Of a stretch of DNA of 64,000 nt, positions 1 through 12,800 are shown one piece after another; position 1 is the stretch's first letter; each line of letters opens with the position of its first letter. Made by a program: the position numbers and the translations under genes. Origin of the DNA: Pempheris klunzingeri (taxonomy: Eukaryota > Chordata > Actinopteri > Acropomatiformes > Pempheridae). Under the pieces are notes generated by a model. The model saw only the letters and a list, made by a program, of their open reading frames with translations, did no database searches and was not told where the DNA came from. Where the stretch lies: the NCBI RefSeq assembly GCF_042242105.1, contig NC_092022.1:11900001-11964000 (forward strand), given 5' to 3'.

Positions 1-19
1 CTTTTTCTTCAAAGTTCAA

Positions 20-1043
20 AATAAACACAATTTTTTATACATAATTTATTCATTTAAAACCTTGGTGCATTTTCCTGCAGCTGTTTGTGAGTGTTTCTTC
101 AAGCTCAGCTCTTGTGCAGACAGTAATGTTCAATCACACCTCCTTTAATGTTTACTGATGGGTTATATAAAAAGATTTGACGAGAGGGATTCAGTGGAGT
201 TTTGTATAATACCGTGCTTATCAGAAGCTATAGTGTTCTCAAAGAGAAGCACGGGGGGGGTTTCAAGTACGCACTTCTACATCAGAGCATCTCATGTCAG
301 TCAAAGGTAAAGAGAAAAGACATTTTCACAGCACGGTTGTTGCTTTTCTTACTGAAACAAACACTGTATAACTGCTGGCTGTGGATATAGAGTCAGCATA
401 AAATGTTTACCTGCAGGGGATTCAAAAAGGAAATGAAAAGGAAGAACGCAAACAGAGACACAAAGGCTTAGAAAATTAGTCATTTTGCATGTTGTTTCAG
501 GAAGTTAAAACAAAATTGAAATGTAACTACATTTTCTGTAACTTCAGAAAAGTAACACCAGAACATCAGATTTAACACAAAAAAGGCCATAAAGAAAAAA
601 AGTCTAAGACATTTGAAGTTGTAACACACACTGCCATTAGTTGCTACTCACCATTTCAAGAAGAAAAAACATGTAGGATGTAAACAAAAATGAGTAAAAA
701 ATAACATCTTCATACATCTGCAACTGTATTGGCTCACATCAGTAACTTGTAAAGCACATTAAATATTCTATGTTTGTTTCTTCCTGCATCGTTCCAAGCA
801 CACATCTGTGACTGTAACGTCATGAATTCATATCAGCCATACGTAGCTGCCACTGAATCGTTATTCAAATATGAACCACTCACACTGTGAGCACTTACAG
901 TGCCAAACTGGCTAGAAAATACTCTCGCATCAGATCAAGGAAGCCCTGTTGGGTGAAAACATTGGTTAGTTATTACATACTGTGCAAGGAAATAAACCAC
1001 CTCAGCACAATCACGTGCAGTCAACCCCAACTGAAACACAGAA
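20..1043 (-). other. Probable c1galt1 3' UTR
   Basis: This kilobase lies directly after the c1galt1 stop and has no coding exon. A minus-strand AATAAA hexamer is seen at 50-45, close to the window edge, and could end the transcript. The 3' UTR assignment rests on position plus that hexamer only. Short open frames here look random. Confidence 0.5.
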
Positions 1044-4000
1044 TCAGTGGTGCTGGCCTTGTGTCACTGCAGTCCTGTTATCACTGATGCGAGAGTTTGA
1101 ATTGTCCCTCCCTCCGGCCTCTAACCCCATCTCCGCTTTAGTTTGGTTTCCACTAACAGAGAAGGCTGAAGTTGTGTGACTCCTTCCATCTGTCACCTCC
1201 TGAACTCCTTTAAGTCCTACCGTCACGGTTGTCTGTGAGAGTGGGCCGAGGCTCAGACCCTGACGCAAGGACGGCCGGTAGCGTGGCCTGTAGCCGTACG
1301 CTCTCAGGTGATAGGTATAGTACTCCAGTGTGTACATCAGCTCTGCTTCTACATAATGGAAAGATACTGCCAGGTCAGAGCAGCACTGCGGGCCCTGAGG
1401 ACGAACACATGCAAACACACAAATACAAAGATGTTAGCACGTAGGATGGAACACACACACACACACACGCATATAAATATACAACACATTAAAAGCATTT
1501 TATACAATACTTATGAAACAAACAGGATTAATTAAAAAAAATTCAGCCTCTATCATCCACCCTGCTGCAATTAGATTTCACAGATTATAAAGAACAAATT
1601 AAAAGCAAATTTGGTCTCTAGTCTTCAAAGTAGTAACTGACAATTATACTGGTATGAGGAGTCCAACAGTTAGCTAAATTGCTGCAATTACTAGAACAAA
1701 GTCATTGCAAGAAATCTAAAAATGATCCATTCCTGTATAAAAATGCTACATATGGCACCTCTCGTGTGTTTCTCCATTAGCACTTGTTTAAACATAAGCC
1801 AAGAATTACTCTACAAAAGTGCAGTTCACCTGCAGTGCCATTCGTAAATACATTCCATTAAAAGAAAAAAAAGACAAGTAATTTCCTATAACAGCTGGGC
1901 ACTGAGGTTTCTTGTAAATGTTTCTAGTGGAGTAAATATGCAATTGTTGGGGACCATTTTGAGTTGTGGACCAATACAAATGTTGTGCGCTTTTGAGAAA
2001 ATTCAGCAGGAAGTGGATGTATGAAAGTTTAACTCTGTTTATGATGTGGCTCATTTATGTGTTTTTGGACAACAGGTCTATATCACAGAGCTGTAACCTA
2101 TCAAGATCTGCTATAAAGAACAGCCTTGTTAGTGGGAACAAGTCATTGTTGGCTTTGGTATTTTTTGTTTTTGATCATAAGGATTTTTTTTTTTTTTAAA
2201 GCCTCTCATCCTTCATATAAACATAGTTCATATAAACTGTCATACACTGACAGTTCTCAGACAACCAATTTCCCTGTTTACAGTCTGATAGAAAATAATT
2301 ACTTTAATATCAAAAGTAAATTTGCTTTCTTGTTTCCTCTTCAAAGACAAGAGGACAAAGCAGCTCCATACACTAGCAGTCAGCATGTGACAGAATCAGT
2401 AATGGACCCGTCTCATTTTAATTGCAAATAATAATAAATTAGTTGCATCATCAGCGACAAATTGACCAATTTTCCTTTTGTTGACAGGGCACTGTCTCTG
2501 CTGCAATCATCTACTTTAAAATGAATTCATTTCTATTTCAGTCCACTCATTCTATGCAGTGGTCAGGTACGGGATTTAAAAGTGCCAGATAATCACATAT
2601 TCATTTATTTAGTTATTATCCATCTGATGAGTCAATTATAGCAGCACCTAGATTTTGTTTAATTCATCAAAATAAATGGTATATTACACAGTGCTCACTT
2701 TCAGATAGAAAATATGTCCCTACTGTAAATTTCAAAATAAAAGAATAATTCTCTCTAATGGATTTTTTCTTAAGTGGCCTCCCACTGAATTGCATGTCTT
2801 CGTAATCCGAATTGCCCCTTTCCAATAAGGCTAACCCGCTCTGCAGAAAGGTATTTTGCTTTTATTTGACTGGCATGACATGCAACAAAGGTCCCTTGCG
2901 AGAATCAAATTGGGGATACTGCAGCTACATGGTATGCAATAGTTCACTGGACACCTCATTCTTTGGCAATCTGAGCACAGGTATGATGAATATTTGTTTG
3001 CTTTGACCATTTTCACCAACTCATACAGTATTACATACATTTCACAGCACTGGCTCAGAAATAAAATAGAAGTGAAGGGACTTGCCTCAACAATTGGGTA
3101 GTAACAATAGCTCCAGTACCAGAAGCTCTTGGAGAACTTGCCAGTTAGATGGTGCTCTGGCACAAATGGGTGGAAAGTTTCTCTATGCATAGTATCTCTG
3201 GAGTCCCCTGCCAGAACGCCCATCTTCTCCAAACACTGCCCCAGTGCTAGGTCCTCTACAGGAGTGGTGTGAGAGCAAACTTTGGTCCGAAAACCTTCCA
3301 CAAACCTCTTGAGGGCCTCTTTGCTGAGCACATAGCCTGCCCCTCCACTCATGTAGCCTTGCTTGGTGTAAGGCTTGAAGCGTTTGCCAAAGTAGATGGG
3401 CTCCTCGGGGGTGTGGTTGGACAGAATCCAGCGCAGGTTGTCCACCACCACATAGGTGTCATCATCTGCTTTTAAGAACCAATCTGCTTCATTCGCATGG
3501 TGCTCGAAGACATAATGGAAGGCTCGAATAGTCTTCCAGTAGAGCTGGTCACGGCCCTCTTTAGTGCCCAGGCCCACAGTGGGGAAGTCTGGGTCCTCCA
3601 CAGAGCTCATGAACACCACCACGTTGCAGTGGCGACTCCAGGTGGCCCTGACATGGCGGGCCCTGCTCTGCAGGTTATAGGGCCCCGTCATCACCCAACA
3701 GAGGACACGTACCTTCTGGTACAACATATCTGCCACCCGGCTGTCTTCATCTTAAAAGGGACATAGCACAATACATAGAAACGTTAACTAGTATACAGTG
3801 GAGCTTTTGAATATGTAGTACCAGGAATGCCACGCTACCCTGGCGCTCCTCACACAGGGGCATGCCTTCTCCATATCCAGCTGGTTTACTCTACATTTTT
3901 CCCATGTGTTTTCCTTTTCACTGCATTTTACTACATGAATGATAGTTTAGTACGAATCAGACTTGTAGAACCTTCCTATAGTCGTGCCTAGAAGTCTCAA

Positions 4001-4467
4001 TACCTCAACAGATTAAAAAGTTTGAAGACAGTTAAAGAATCAAAAAGTGGCACAGTTCAGCTCATCATATGAGGTCACAACTTATTTTCCAGTTCAGCAT
4101 CTCACCTGTACAAACGTGAATGCACAATCACACACGTATTATGCTTGAGCCAGTGCTGCAAAATACTATTTGTATTACAAATCTATGGAGAAAAACTAAT
4201 TGTTACTCCTAAATTATTTTATATGTAGAGGAACAGTGTGAACGATTGTGAAGTACCTGCATGGTGACGGTGGACCGGGTTGATGAGAGCATTTCCCTCC
4301 CTCCCCCAGCTGGTTGGTCTCTCCCCCACTGCTTTGACTTTTTCCTGAGCCTCTGACAGTATGGGGTAGCTCCTCTCAAACCACACCTGGCGCAGGAAGA
4401 AGTAAATGCTGCAGGCCCCCACTAAGAAGCCCAGGAAGAAGGCCCATCTGGAGCTGGAGCCCTTCAT
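1044..4467 (-). CDS. c1galt1: Core 1 beta-1,3-galactosyltransferase (T-synthase), three coding exons
   Basis: The enzyme adds galactose from UDP-Gal to GalNAc-Ser/Thr, making the core-1 (T antigen) O-glycan in the Golgi. Coding exons on the minus strand are 4467-4257, 3750-3086 and 1394-1044 (stop TGA at 1046-1044). They join in frame to give 408 residues, against 363 in human; the extra length is in the tail after the conserved region. A type II signal-anchor lies at about residues 8-25. The DXD metal-binding motif is DDD at about 166-168 within [14 protein letters not shown], and conserved [12 protein letters not shown] lies just after the last junction. The start is the ATG at 4467; an in-frame TAA lies 36 bases upstream, directly before the GTG at 4500. 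The last intron begins with GC rather than GT (see findings). Fish have more than one c1galt1 copy and I did not decide which this is. Family assignment is secure. Confidence 0.95.
1395..3085 (-). other. c1galt1 last intron with GC-AG borders
   Basis: The minus-strand donor reads GAG|GCAAGT at 3086/3085 and the acceptor reads cctcag|GGCCCG at 1395/1394. The intron is 1.69 kb and AT-rich. It contains a short (AC)n tract at about 1451-1468, and no other gene is seen in it. Confidence 0.85.
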
Positions 4468-5756
4468 GGCGACACCGTCTCCGGCACTGTGATGTCCCAC
4501 TTACAGCATGTCTACATGGGAACACAACACACCAGGATCGATTTGACTGACAAAAGTGTCCATAAATGTCCCTCTTCAGCTACTTATCATTGAGTGATTT
4601 TATTATTCGTATAAAAAAAAAAAGCATGATTTTGAGCATATTATATGTAGTTGCACAGTGAGGCTTTAAAGATTAGAACCTCAAGAACCTTCAATATTAT
4701 TTTTACAAATCATTTTGTCAGAAAAGGCCGTAAACGCCGATGGTATTTACACGGTAAGACATGTTTTTGATGTGTCCATTAAACATAAAAAGATGTGATG
4801 TGACTTGAGTACACTTTAAATCACATTGGATGCTCATTTCAGAGCAAGACTACAACACATTTTAGGCATTTCCCCCTGGAGCCTGATCTCTTCCTCCCAT
4901 ATTCACAGGGACATGTTGCCTTAAAACAAAACTTTAAAGTGCGTTTTTGCAATAAAGTTGGACAGGCAAATCTAATACCACAGCTAACTGTCTCACTAAG
5001 CTGGAAATCAGACCACGTACACTTGCCAGTTACTGGAGTCAATACGCCGACACTGAACTGATTGTGTGAGTGTTTGTTCCCAACCCAAATGATTTCATCT
5101 CGAATGCAGGACTTACTGTGAATCAGAAAGTGTACAGTCCAGTCCAGTAAAATGGTGCTGTCACAGTGATTTATCCCACTAATCACTGTCTGTGCAGAAG
5201 CCTCAGGATTTGTCTGGATGGCACCGTCTCTCAGGCCTCCCATTTTGTTTTTTTCTTTTTTGCTTTATTGCTTCAAATACATACATTTAAACTAAGCTGT
5301 AATACAACACTTGAATTTCACTTGTCATTTTGACATTTGGAGAGGTCATTTGCGGTCATGGGCTTCACACTTGACACAGCGTCAGTGTGTCACTGCCAAA
5401 AAATATTTCCATTGGAGTCTGTTGCCTCACGGATGAGGTTAAAGACCCCAAATCTGAGGCAGATATTAACGATTAACATGGCGAGAGCAGCTTTTGGAAA
5501 GATCTACTCGGAATGCATGATGTATATCTTTCATTATCCTAACGATAAATAAAATAAGGCAACAATCCATTTACCCTAATCGAGGGATAACATCCGTTTA
5601 CTAAAAACACATGACTGAGCTGCTATGAGCTGCTAGATCCACGTCTGCATTTCTGCTGAGCTGTTATCCTCATACACAGCCGTCGCAGCGTGTTTATTTC
5701 CATCAGCAGAGATATGTTAAATCTTAAATCTGCACCCGTATGTGTGTGTTATTTAC

Positions 5757-6052
5757 CTTTGCTGGGGGATCAGTCATTTGTGAGCACGATGTGCTTGCAA
5801 CTCCTTAAGCAGCAAAATATTTCCTGTCTCTGAAAAACGGCACAAGCCTGCCTACAACTGTCAAATGTCACATGCTGGTCACATTCATCCGCTGTTTTGT
5901 TTGATTGAAGTCGTCCCTATTTTGCGTCGCCAAATAAGATGATTAGTGGGAGTAAAGCCATTGTGCGGATTTACATTCTTCAGCATCACGGGCTAAACTC
6001 CGAAAATGCGGCCTCTGATTGGTTGGCTGGCGGTGACGTATAGAGGAAGTTG
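5757..6052 (-). promoter_or_regulatory. Candidate c1galt1 promoter and 5' untranslated exon
   Basis: A good minus-strand splice donor (CAAAG|GTAAATAAC) ends a possible non-coding first exon at 5757, upstream of the coding exon. Further upstream lies a compact cluster of typical TATA-less promoter motifs: ATTGG (inverted CCAAT) at 6018-6022, a CRE-like TGACGTA at 6034-6040 and an ETS-like AGGAAG at 6044-6049. Position and motif content suggest the c1galt1 promoter. The transcription start was not determined. The 4468-5756 stretch between is then 5' UTR and intron, and I see no gene in it. Confidence 0.5.
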
Positions 6053-8613
6053 TCTTTTCACATCCTGAAATGCACGAATGGCAATTAACTAATGTTTGAT
6101 TTTTACGAGATGTATTTATTTATTATTGTATTATATTATTATTATTATCATCATCATCATGTGTAATTTTGAGATGCTGAGAGGGAAGGCGAGAGAAAGA
6201 GAAAAGGCAGTTGCTCTATCAATCTTGGCCACTAGGTGTCACCATAACAAAGCCTTTTCACAGCTGCATGTGTCACTGTACATTCATTCATATTCATTGG
6301 TAGAAGGGAACTAAGGTCAGCAACTCGTATTGCACCAAGATGTGAGTACTTCTAATTTACTTTAGCACATCTAGTTTATTCTACTTACTCTACTACATTT
6401 CAGAGGGAAATACTACACTTTTTACATCACTGCAACTGTGTAACTGCTATGGTTATAAAGTATTTTGCTTTTACATACAAAACACAGGACCAACTTAATA
6501 ATTATGATACACGGCTGTAGATTAAAGGCCCAACATACCTTCTCAGGTGTTTTCAGTGTCGCTGCTGATCAGACCAGCTCAGTTGTGCACAGCCATGCTG
6601 GGATCCACACGAGGTCAGCATGTACTCAGGAATGATAAAGGTGTAAATTTCCCAGCGACAAAATCGAACAGGACAGCCTCTGAAGTGCCCCTGAAATGAT
6701 TTTTCTAATCTTACTGCACATGATAATAAAGTTTTAAAAATGGCTTCTTTCACAACCGTGAAGGCTCCATGATTAAACACCCTGAAAGAAGATATTTTAG
6801 ATTGTGAGTTTGATACTTTAAGTACATTTTGCTGGTTTCACTCAAGGACTTTCACTTCAGTATTTTTTACATTGTGATATTGCAATTGTTACTTATGTAA
6901 AAGATCCACATCTTCTACCACTATCATGAGAGGTGAATGAGGCTTATAAAGCAGTGTTCCTCCGTCCTTCGCCTGCATGTTTTAGACTTTTCCCTGCTCC
7001 ATCACACCTGAGTCAAATGATTGGCTCATCATCGAGCCCGTGCAGAAGCCTGATAACAACCTATTCATTTGAATCAGGTGTGTTGGAAGAGGGAAATATC
7101 TAAAAAAAAGGGCGGTGTGCTCCCTGGCATCAAGTATTTACTCTGTGTGAGCAGCTGGATAGCATGAGCACTAAATACAATTAGAATCAGTATGCATGTA
7201 TAGGTAAAAATAAACAGAACTACATCAATTTGGAACATGAAGACAGTGATTAATATCAAATTTGTCCAGAATGAAACAGAAGTGAACTGGGGGGAAAAAA
7301 GCAAAACACAACAATAATAAAACACAGACAGGCTCCAAATGGTTCATATCACCTCAACATTAACAATAAGACGAATAGATAAGAACTCAGCATTAAGTGA
7401 TGGGGTTACTACATCACTTACATGGACTGGCAGGGTGAGTACATGCTACACACTAATCATGGTAAAGGAGGGTAGAACAACAGAATCCTGGTTCCATGAA
7501 GACACAAAAATACAAAATGTACACTAAAGAAACAACAGAAAGTGATCATAGTTAAAAATTCACCATAAGCAGCTGCAGTGAAGATTTCACACCCAAGTTA
7601 AAGTACTGTTTTTTGAGTCAAATACTCCCATCGAAATAAGATAAGGTATGTTGACTCAGGTTTGGAAAGCCAATGTCATTTTAAAGGAATGTGGTACTCT
7701 GTATCTGCTTCCCGTAGCTGCTTACTCATGGACCGCAGACTGCTTTATAAGGAAGGAGAAATTCAAAGGAAGGTCATGGATTGCCCTGTTGATTTTGTCT
7801 GAGCAACACAACTGCATTATGATCATTTGAACAAATTACAATATTTTATCATTATTATTATTATTATTTTATTGTTATTATTTTATTATGGATGTGAGAG
7901 GTAAATTGTTTTTGGAAGGAGCCCAGACTCATTTGCTGGTTCATGACAAACTATTAACTTAAAGCAGGACTCAGAAGAGCTCAGTTGGGTTGCCTTAATT
8001 TAACCCACTTCGAATAACCTATATTTTATAGAACTATGTGATTAGAGTACATTTCTAACTATCCTAAAGATCTCATATTTCGGTAAACAATCGCATCTCT
8101 TACTTAAGTTGCATATTTTCAGAAGAGTTGCGTCGCAATCATGGTTGTAGGTGCACAATTTAATGACACGATTAAGGACAATCACCCAGTTAAGTGACGA
8201 TAAGATGAGCCAGCGCACATGACGCTTGTCCAGGTGTAGAAGACTTCCCACACCTTCAATCCAGGGCGCAGCATGGAGACCTGATAGTATGCGGTGCTCT
8301 GTGACTTCCAATGCTGGGAGCGACTTAATGAGGATTAAATCTTTGTCTTTCGACCTGTTAAACTGGCTGAATTGACGTCTTTTACCAGCAGCCTATGTAA
8401 ATATAACTACAGGAATACAATTGCTGTTCTGTTGTTGCTTATGCAAAGTACTTTGCCCATGGTGGTAACGCGTGGTGCAAGAAGTGCGAACCAGGAATCC
8501 AGAGGTGCACGGACACGCCAGTCCCGGATCAGACTCAGCTTTTCACAAATTGTATCTGAGCGTGACTTTGAAAGCGCAGGAACTATTTTTTGCTCTCCTA
8601 TGAAACAACAACA
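6053..8613. other. Intergenic region between two divergent glycosyltransferase genes
   Basis: No coding exon was recognised. Simple repeats occur at 6130-6160 (TTA/TCA triplets) and 7853-7890 (TTA-rich). A palindromic MITE lies at about 6969-7135. A possible donor ACA|GTAAGA at 8613/8614 might end an untranslated first exon of b4galnt1; this is only a guess, because the coding ATG of b4galnt1 sits directly after a splice acceptor and so needs an upstream exon. Confidence 0.5.
6969..7135. mobile_element. Palindromic MITE (hAT-like, non-autonomous)
   Basis: The left half contains a gcctgcatgttttaga-type end, then ttccctgctccatcacacctg, then tcaaatga. The right half carries the diverged reverse complement: tcatttga, then caggtgtgttggaagaggg, then atctaaaa. 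The element is therefore a long imperfect inverted repeat around a centre near 7040. I recognise the sequence as an abundant teleost interspersed repeat. The exact ends and any target-site duplication were not established. Confidence 0.7.
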
Positions 8614-9540
8614 GTAAGATATAAGTCGATCTCTTCTCCTCCTGTCTTTTTGTCCGCCTTTGATAGACTTGTTAGACAGTTCGGCATATCGCATTGAAAT
8701 ACTGGTCTCACCTCTTTTTGCTTGTTTGATATTGACAAATATTTGCCAAAGAGAATGTAGGTGTATGTAGGACTTCAACGCGCAAACATTTTTGGTTTAT
8801 ATCCGCTATTTTTGCGAGAAAGTGAAAGGGGTTCCTCCCTCAACTGTCTAACCCACTTTCCACTTCTTTAGAATTTGGCACTCATTGAGTTTTCAAAGTT
8901 TAATTTCTGTTGATTTTGTGTTGCAGTTTGAGAACTCGTTAAGTAACAAGTGCCATAATTTTGTTTCATTAATAGGCTACAAGTTTATTTATGCTCACAC
9001 CCAAACTCGGTAAACAAGTAATAAAAGATAGGTATAGTATATATGGTCAGTTGTGAAAGCCTCTATCTTAAAAATACTCAGTCAATGTATGTAGTGAACA
9101 CTGAACCTGTTTTTAATGATTATATATGCAGTCAAACACACTCCCTTTTAAGTTCCTATTCCTCTCTGAAGCAACCACATCTTGATCTTTCTTGTTCTTG
9201 AAATGTTTTAATTAGTAACAGTTCAGAATTGTAACCCCGGCCAGCTCTGTAGAGTTGTAGAGCGAAAAATGAGCACAGCAAAAAATAACTGAACAACTAT
9301 AAAATACAATCTAGGTACTCATAAATGTAATTTAGTTTGTCTCATGTAACCATAAACATACAATATATTAAAAATAAGGTATGAAAATATTGTGTATATA
9401 TAGTACTGTAACTTTTTTTTTAATAGCTCTGCAAAAATATCTAACACACTCTTTTGATGTACTTTAATAGAATTGTATACAGTCTACTATTGTATATTGT
9501 ATACAGATATACATGCATGTAGTTTTAAAAGCATGTTGTG

Positions 9541-9650
9541 TTGCGGGACACAAGGCAGGCGTGGACCCAAATGCAGAATTTCAAGGAGAGTTTATTAATA
9601 GTAAACAAAGCAAAAAAACAAAAATCACCACAAGGGGCTTCCTGCAGTTG
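9541..9650. repeat. Possible interspersed repeat fragment
   Basis: A gcgtggacccaaatgcaga-type segment followed by an A-rich gagtttattaatag stretch resembles fragments seen often in teleost repeats. It lies about 200 bases upstream of the first coding exon of b4galnt1. Family and borders are unknown. Confidence 0.25.
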
Positions 9651-9859
9651 GTTGTTTGCAATATCCTGTTTACATGTCATGTCACCACCACTTTTTTTTT
9701 TTTATGTCTAATATTTGTACTGTACAATGCATTACACGATCCAGCTAACTTCAATTGAGCAGGTTAGAAGACTTGTTCTGACAATAGCTCCAGATAGATG
9801 TTAAGCCAGCTTTGAACTGAACTGAAAAATCAAGGACGTTCCTTCTATCTTCATTCCAG

Positions 9860-12800
9860 ATGCGTGTTATCTATAAGAAGTGTCTAGGACTGACTTTGGT
9901 CAGTGGATTACTGCTACTAGCCCTGTTTCATACTTGGAGCCCTTGGACCAACTCAGGAGTGGACATACGGCAAAGACAGGCGAGTCCAATAAAGAAACTC
10001 CTTGAAGGGAAAATTCAAGACTCCATCAGTGGCAATCACGACATTGCCTACCATATAAAGGAAGATGTGGCAAGGTATGTTAGCATGCCTGTCATTTTGT
10101 ACAAATTCTGCTCCAGCTCAACTTTTTATCCTCATCAACTCACACAGTACATTTTTTTTCCTTGATGCAGTCGTTTGGCTCAAAATACATGTGTATGTTT
10201 GGCGGATGAGACCTTTCAACTGCCTTTCACCAATCTGCTGTTCCCACGTGTATGGGCCCACAACCTCAACCTCGCTTTCTTGGAGTCACATCCTGACCCT
10301 GAGGGCGTAAGGCGTCACAGAGCTCAGGAGTACAGCAGCTTTCAGAGGAGGTAAAATCCAAATTGTGACACTTGACTGTTAGTGAACATACGCTTGTTTA
10401 TTAATGTAACTATCAGTTTGATTAAACCAATTTTAGAGCTGTTGTTAGTAGAGATGATAACGGTTTTGTAAAGTCTTTGTGAATTAAGGATAGGCCCGTT
10501 GACACACAAGATTTAGCAAAGATTGACCAAAGTTTAGCAAGACATCTATTGAGTCATGCTGCAATATATCAGTTAACACACCACACACCTCAGTACCCTT
10601 GACAGTGCAGTCTATTTAAAGGCCTTGGTCACATTCTGGCTGTTCACTGGCATTTGCGTTGCTGTTATTACACTCATACCACATTTTTTCGTTTTGCATG
10701 CAACCTTTAACGACCTATTGTCAGTTCGCACTGTGGGGTTATTTGTAATGCTCTTTGTAGGTTAGCAGTTTAGGTTTGCAGGTTGTGGTAGTTATTAAGC
10801 AGCACCTGGTTACTGGTAGACTCAGTTTCTTTCTCAGTCAGTCTCAGCTTTTTCCGTAAGGTGATGACTCTGTTGGGCCTTGCCGCATGGCCAGACAAAG
10901 AGCGACCTACATGTACCTGGAAAAGCCTAACAAAGGAACAGACGGTGAACAAAGGGCCATAAAATAAACGGGCGCCAAAACTTGTCGGCAGAGTAACAGA
11001 GTAGGGTGTGCCAGAGCATTGTTTTGCACTGTTACGTGTACACTTAGCAGTGTTTGTGTAAGACACAGGTTGAAGCCTCACCTGTGCATCTACAGCAGCA
11101 AAGTAACCCATCACACTATTAGTCAGAGCTACTGGGTATTTTCCTAGGTAAAGCATAGCAAAATGAGTCATCCCAGTGAGCCGAGAGCTGACACTTGTGA
11201 GTCAGACGACCCAGCCCTGCAGGATGTGGTCGCTGGTCTCCTTAACCTCTCTACAGCAGAGAGAGACCATCTTAATCATTACAATGTTAAGACATGTGAT
11301 GAAAAGCTGAAGGAGTTAGTGGAATACATTAACCACCCCACCGGGAAACCTGTGCGCACTATCCCGGAGTTGTTAGGTTTAATAACCCTCCTTCATCAGC
11401 GTAAGTCTCAGCTATTAGCTGAGCAGCACCAAGAGCGGTTAGCTCAGCTGCAGGACAGCCATAGGGCTGCGCAGCAAGCAAACGCTAGCCTGCGACAGGA
11501 AGTTTTGGCTGCCAAGTCTGAGGTTGCTCAGACACAAGAAACTTGTGTTCAGTTGCGATTCGATACAAATCTCTTGCATTTACAACTCCAGGCTGCTCGC
11601 AGACGAGCAGAACCAGGAAGTGAACCCATAGTCACCCAGGTAGGGACAGCCATTGACAACCCAGCCGACGCTGACTCAGACCCAGCAGAAGACCCAGTCA
11701 TCCAGGGTCCAGACCCAGGACAGCAGGATCTGCAACGTGAAGTAGCTCGGGCAAGGGGGGCTGTCCCACTTAAGAACCTTGATCCCAGACCAAGTACCCA
11801 TGCCCTCCAAGTTAATTCAGGTGGCGCATCTAGGAGGCATGCAGCCTACAGTGACAACACCACTGACTTAGTCACCTTAGATAGTTACAGAGGACCTCCG
11901 TTGCCTCGCTCAGCCTACCCAGGTGCCTCTTTCCCTGTGCAGCAATCCCTCCACAGCCGCACAACCTTAAATTTTTCCCCGCCACATGGGCGGCGGAGTT
12001 ACTTTGAGCCCCCACAGTCTGCTGAAGCGTACGCGTCACATAGTCTGCCCCCGCGTCGTAACCGCACTCTTTCCCCATCACGCAGGGAAAGTCGAAATCG
12101 GTACCGCCATGCTGACTATGGTGACCTTGTAGACTCCGATGACTCAGATGGTCCAGGTCCACCTCGAGAACAGGGTCTGCGCACACGCCAGATTGAATCA
12201 CTTGCGCGAGACATAGAGCGCTTTGATCCCAGCAGTCGGGAATCAAATATAGACGATTACCTCAGGGAGATAGACCGGTGCTTGCTTGACTTGCCTCTTC
12301 CCTCCTCACGTGAGAAGCTCAAGCTGGTCTGGAAGACCACAGCGAGGAGTGTCCACGTCTTCATGGAGACACTCCCGCCTGCCACTCGTGATCGCTACTC
12401 AGCCCTCTGTCAGGCCCTGCAGGAAGAGTACTCTTTGCATGCTGACCAAGCATCTGCTACTCTCAGTGCTTTTGCAATCATGCAAGGGAGGCGAGAACCC
12501 CCAAGAGAGTACTATAGGCGCCTCAGAGCTGCATACTTTCAGGGACGTAATGCCCCTGGCCTGGAGGAGGAGCAGGTTTTCAAATCCCTGTTCCTGCACA
12601 ACCTCCATGACAGTCTAAGATACGATGTCACAATGCAGTGTAGAACCCGTGATCTTAGCATGCAGGAAATTAGACAGTATGCCCAACTGGCGTGGGAGAC
12701 GCACACACGTCCTGTGAGAAAACACGAGGACGATGCCAGAGTCCTGGGGATCCAAACATCAGGAGACGAGCTGGCACTTGAAGGCAACAAAATGCCTCAT

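Noticed and set aside
4468-4500. Upstream GTG start for c1galt1 giving 11 extra residues
   Set aside because: GTG is not a normal start in vertebrates and an in-frame TAA directly precedes it. The ATG at 4467 gives the usual short cytosolic tail before the signal anchor.
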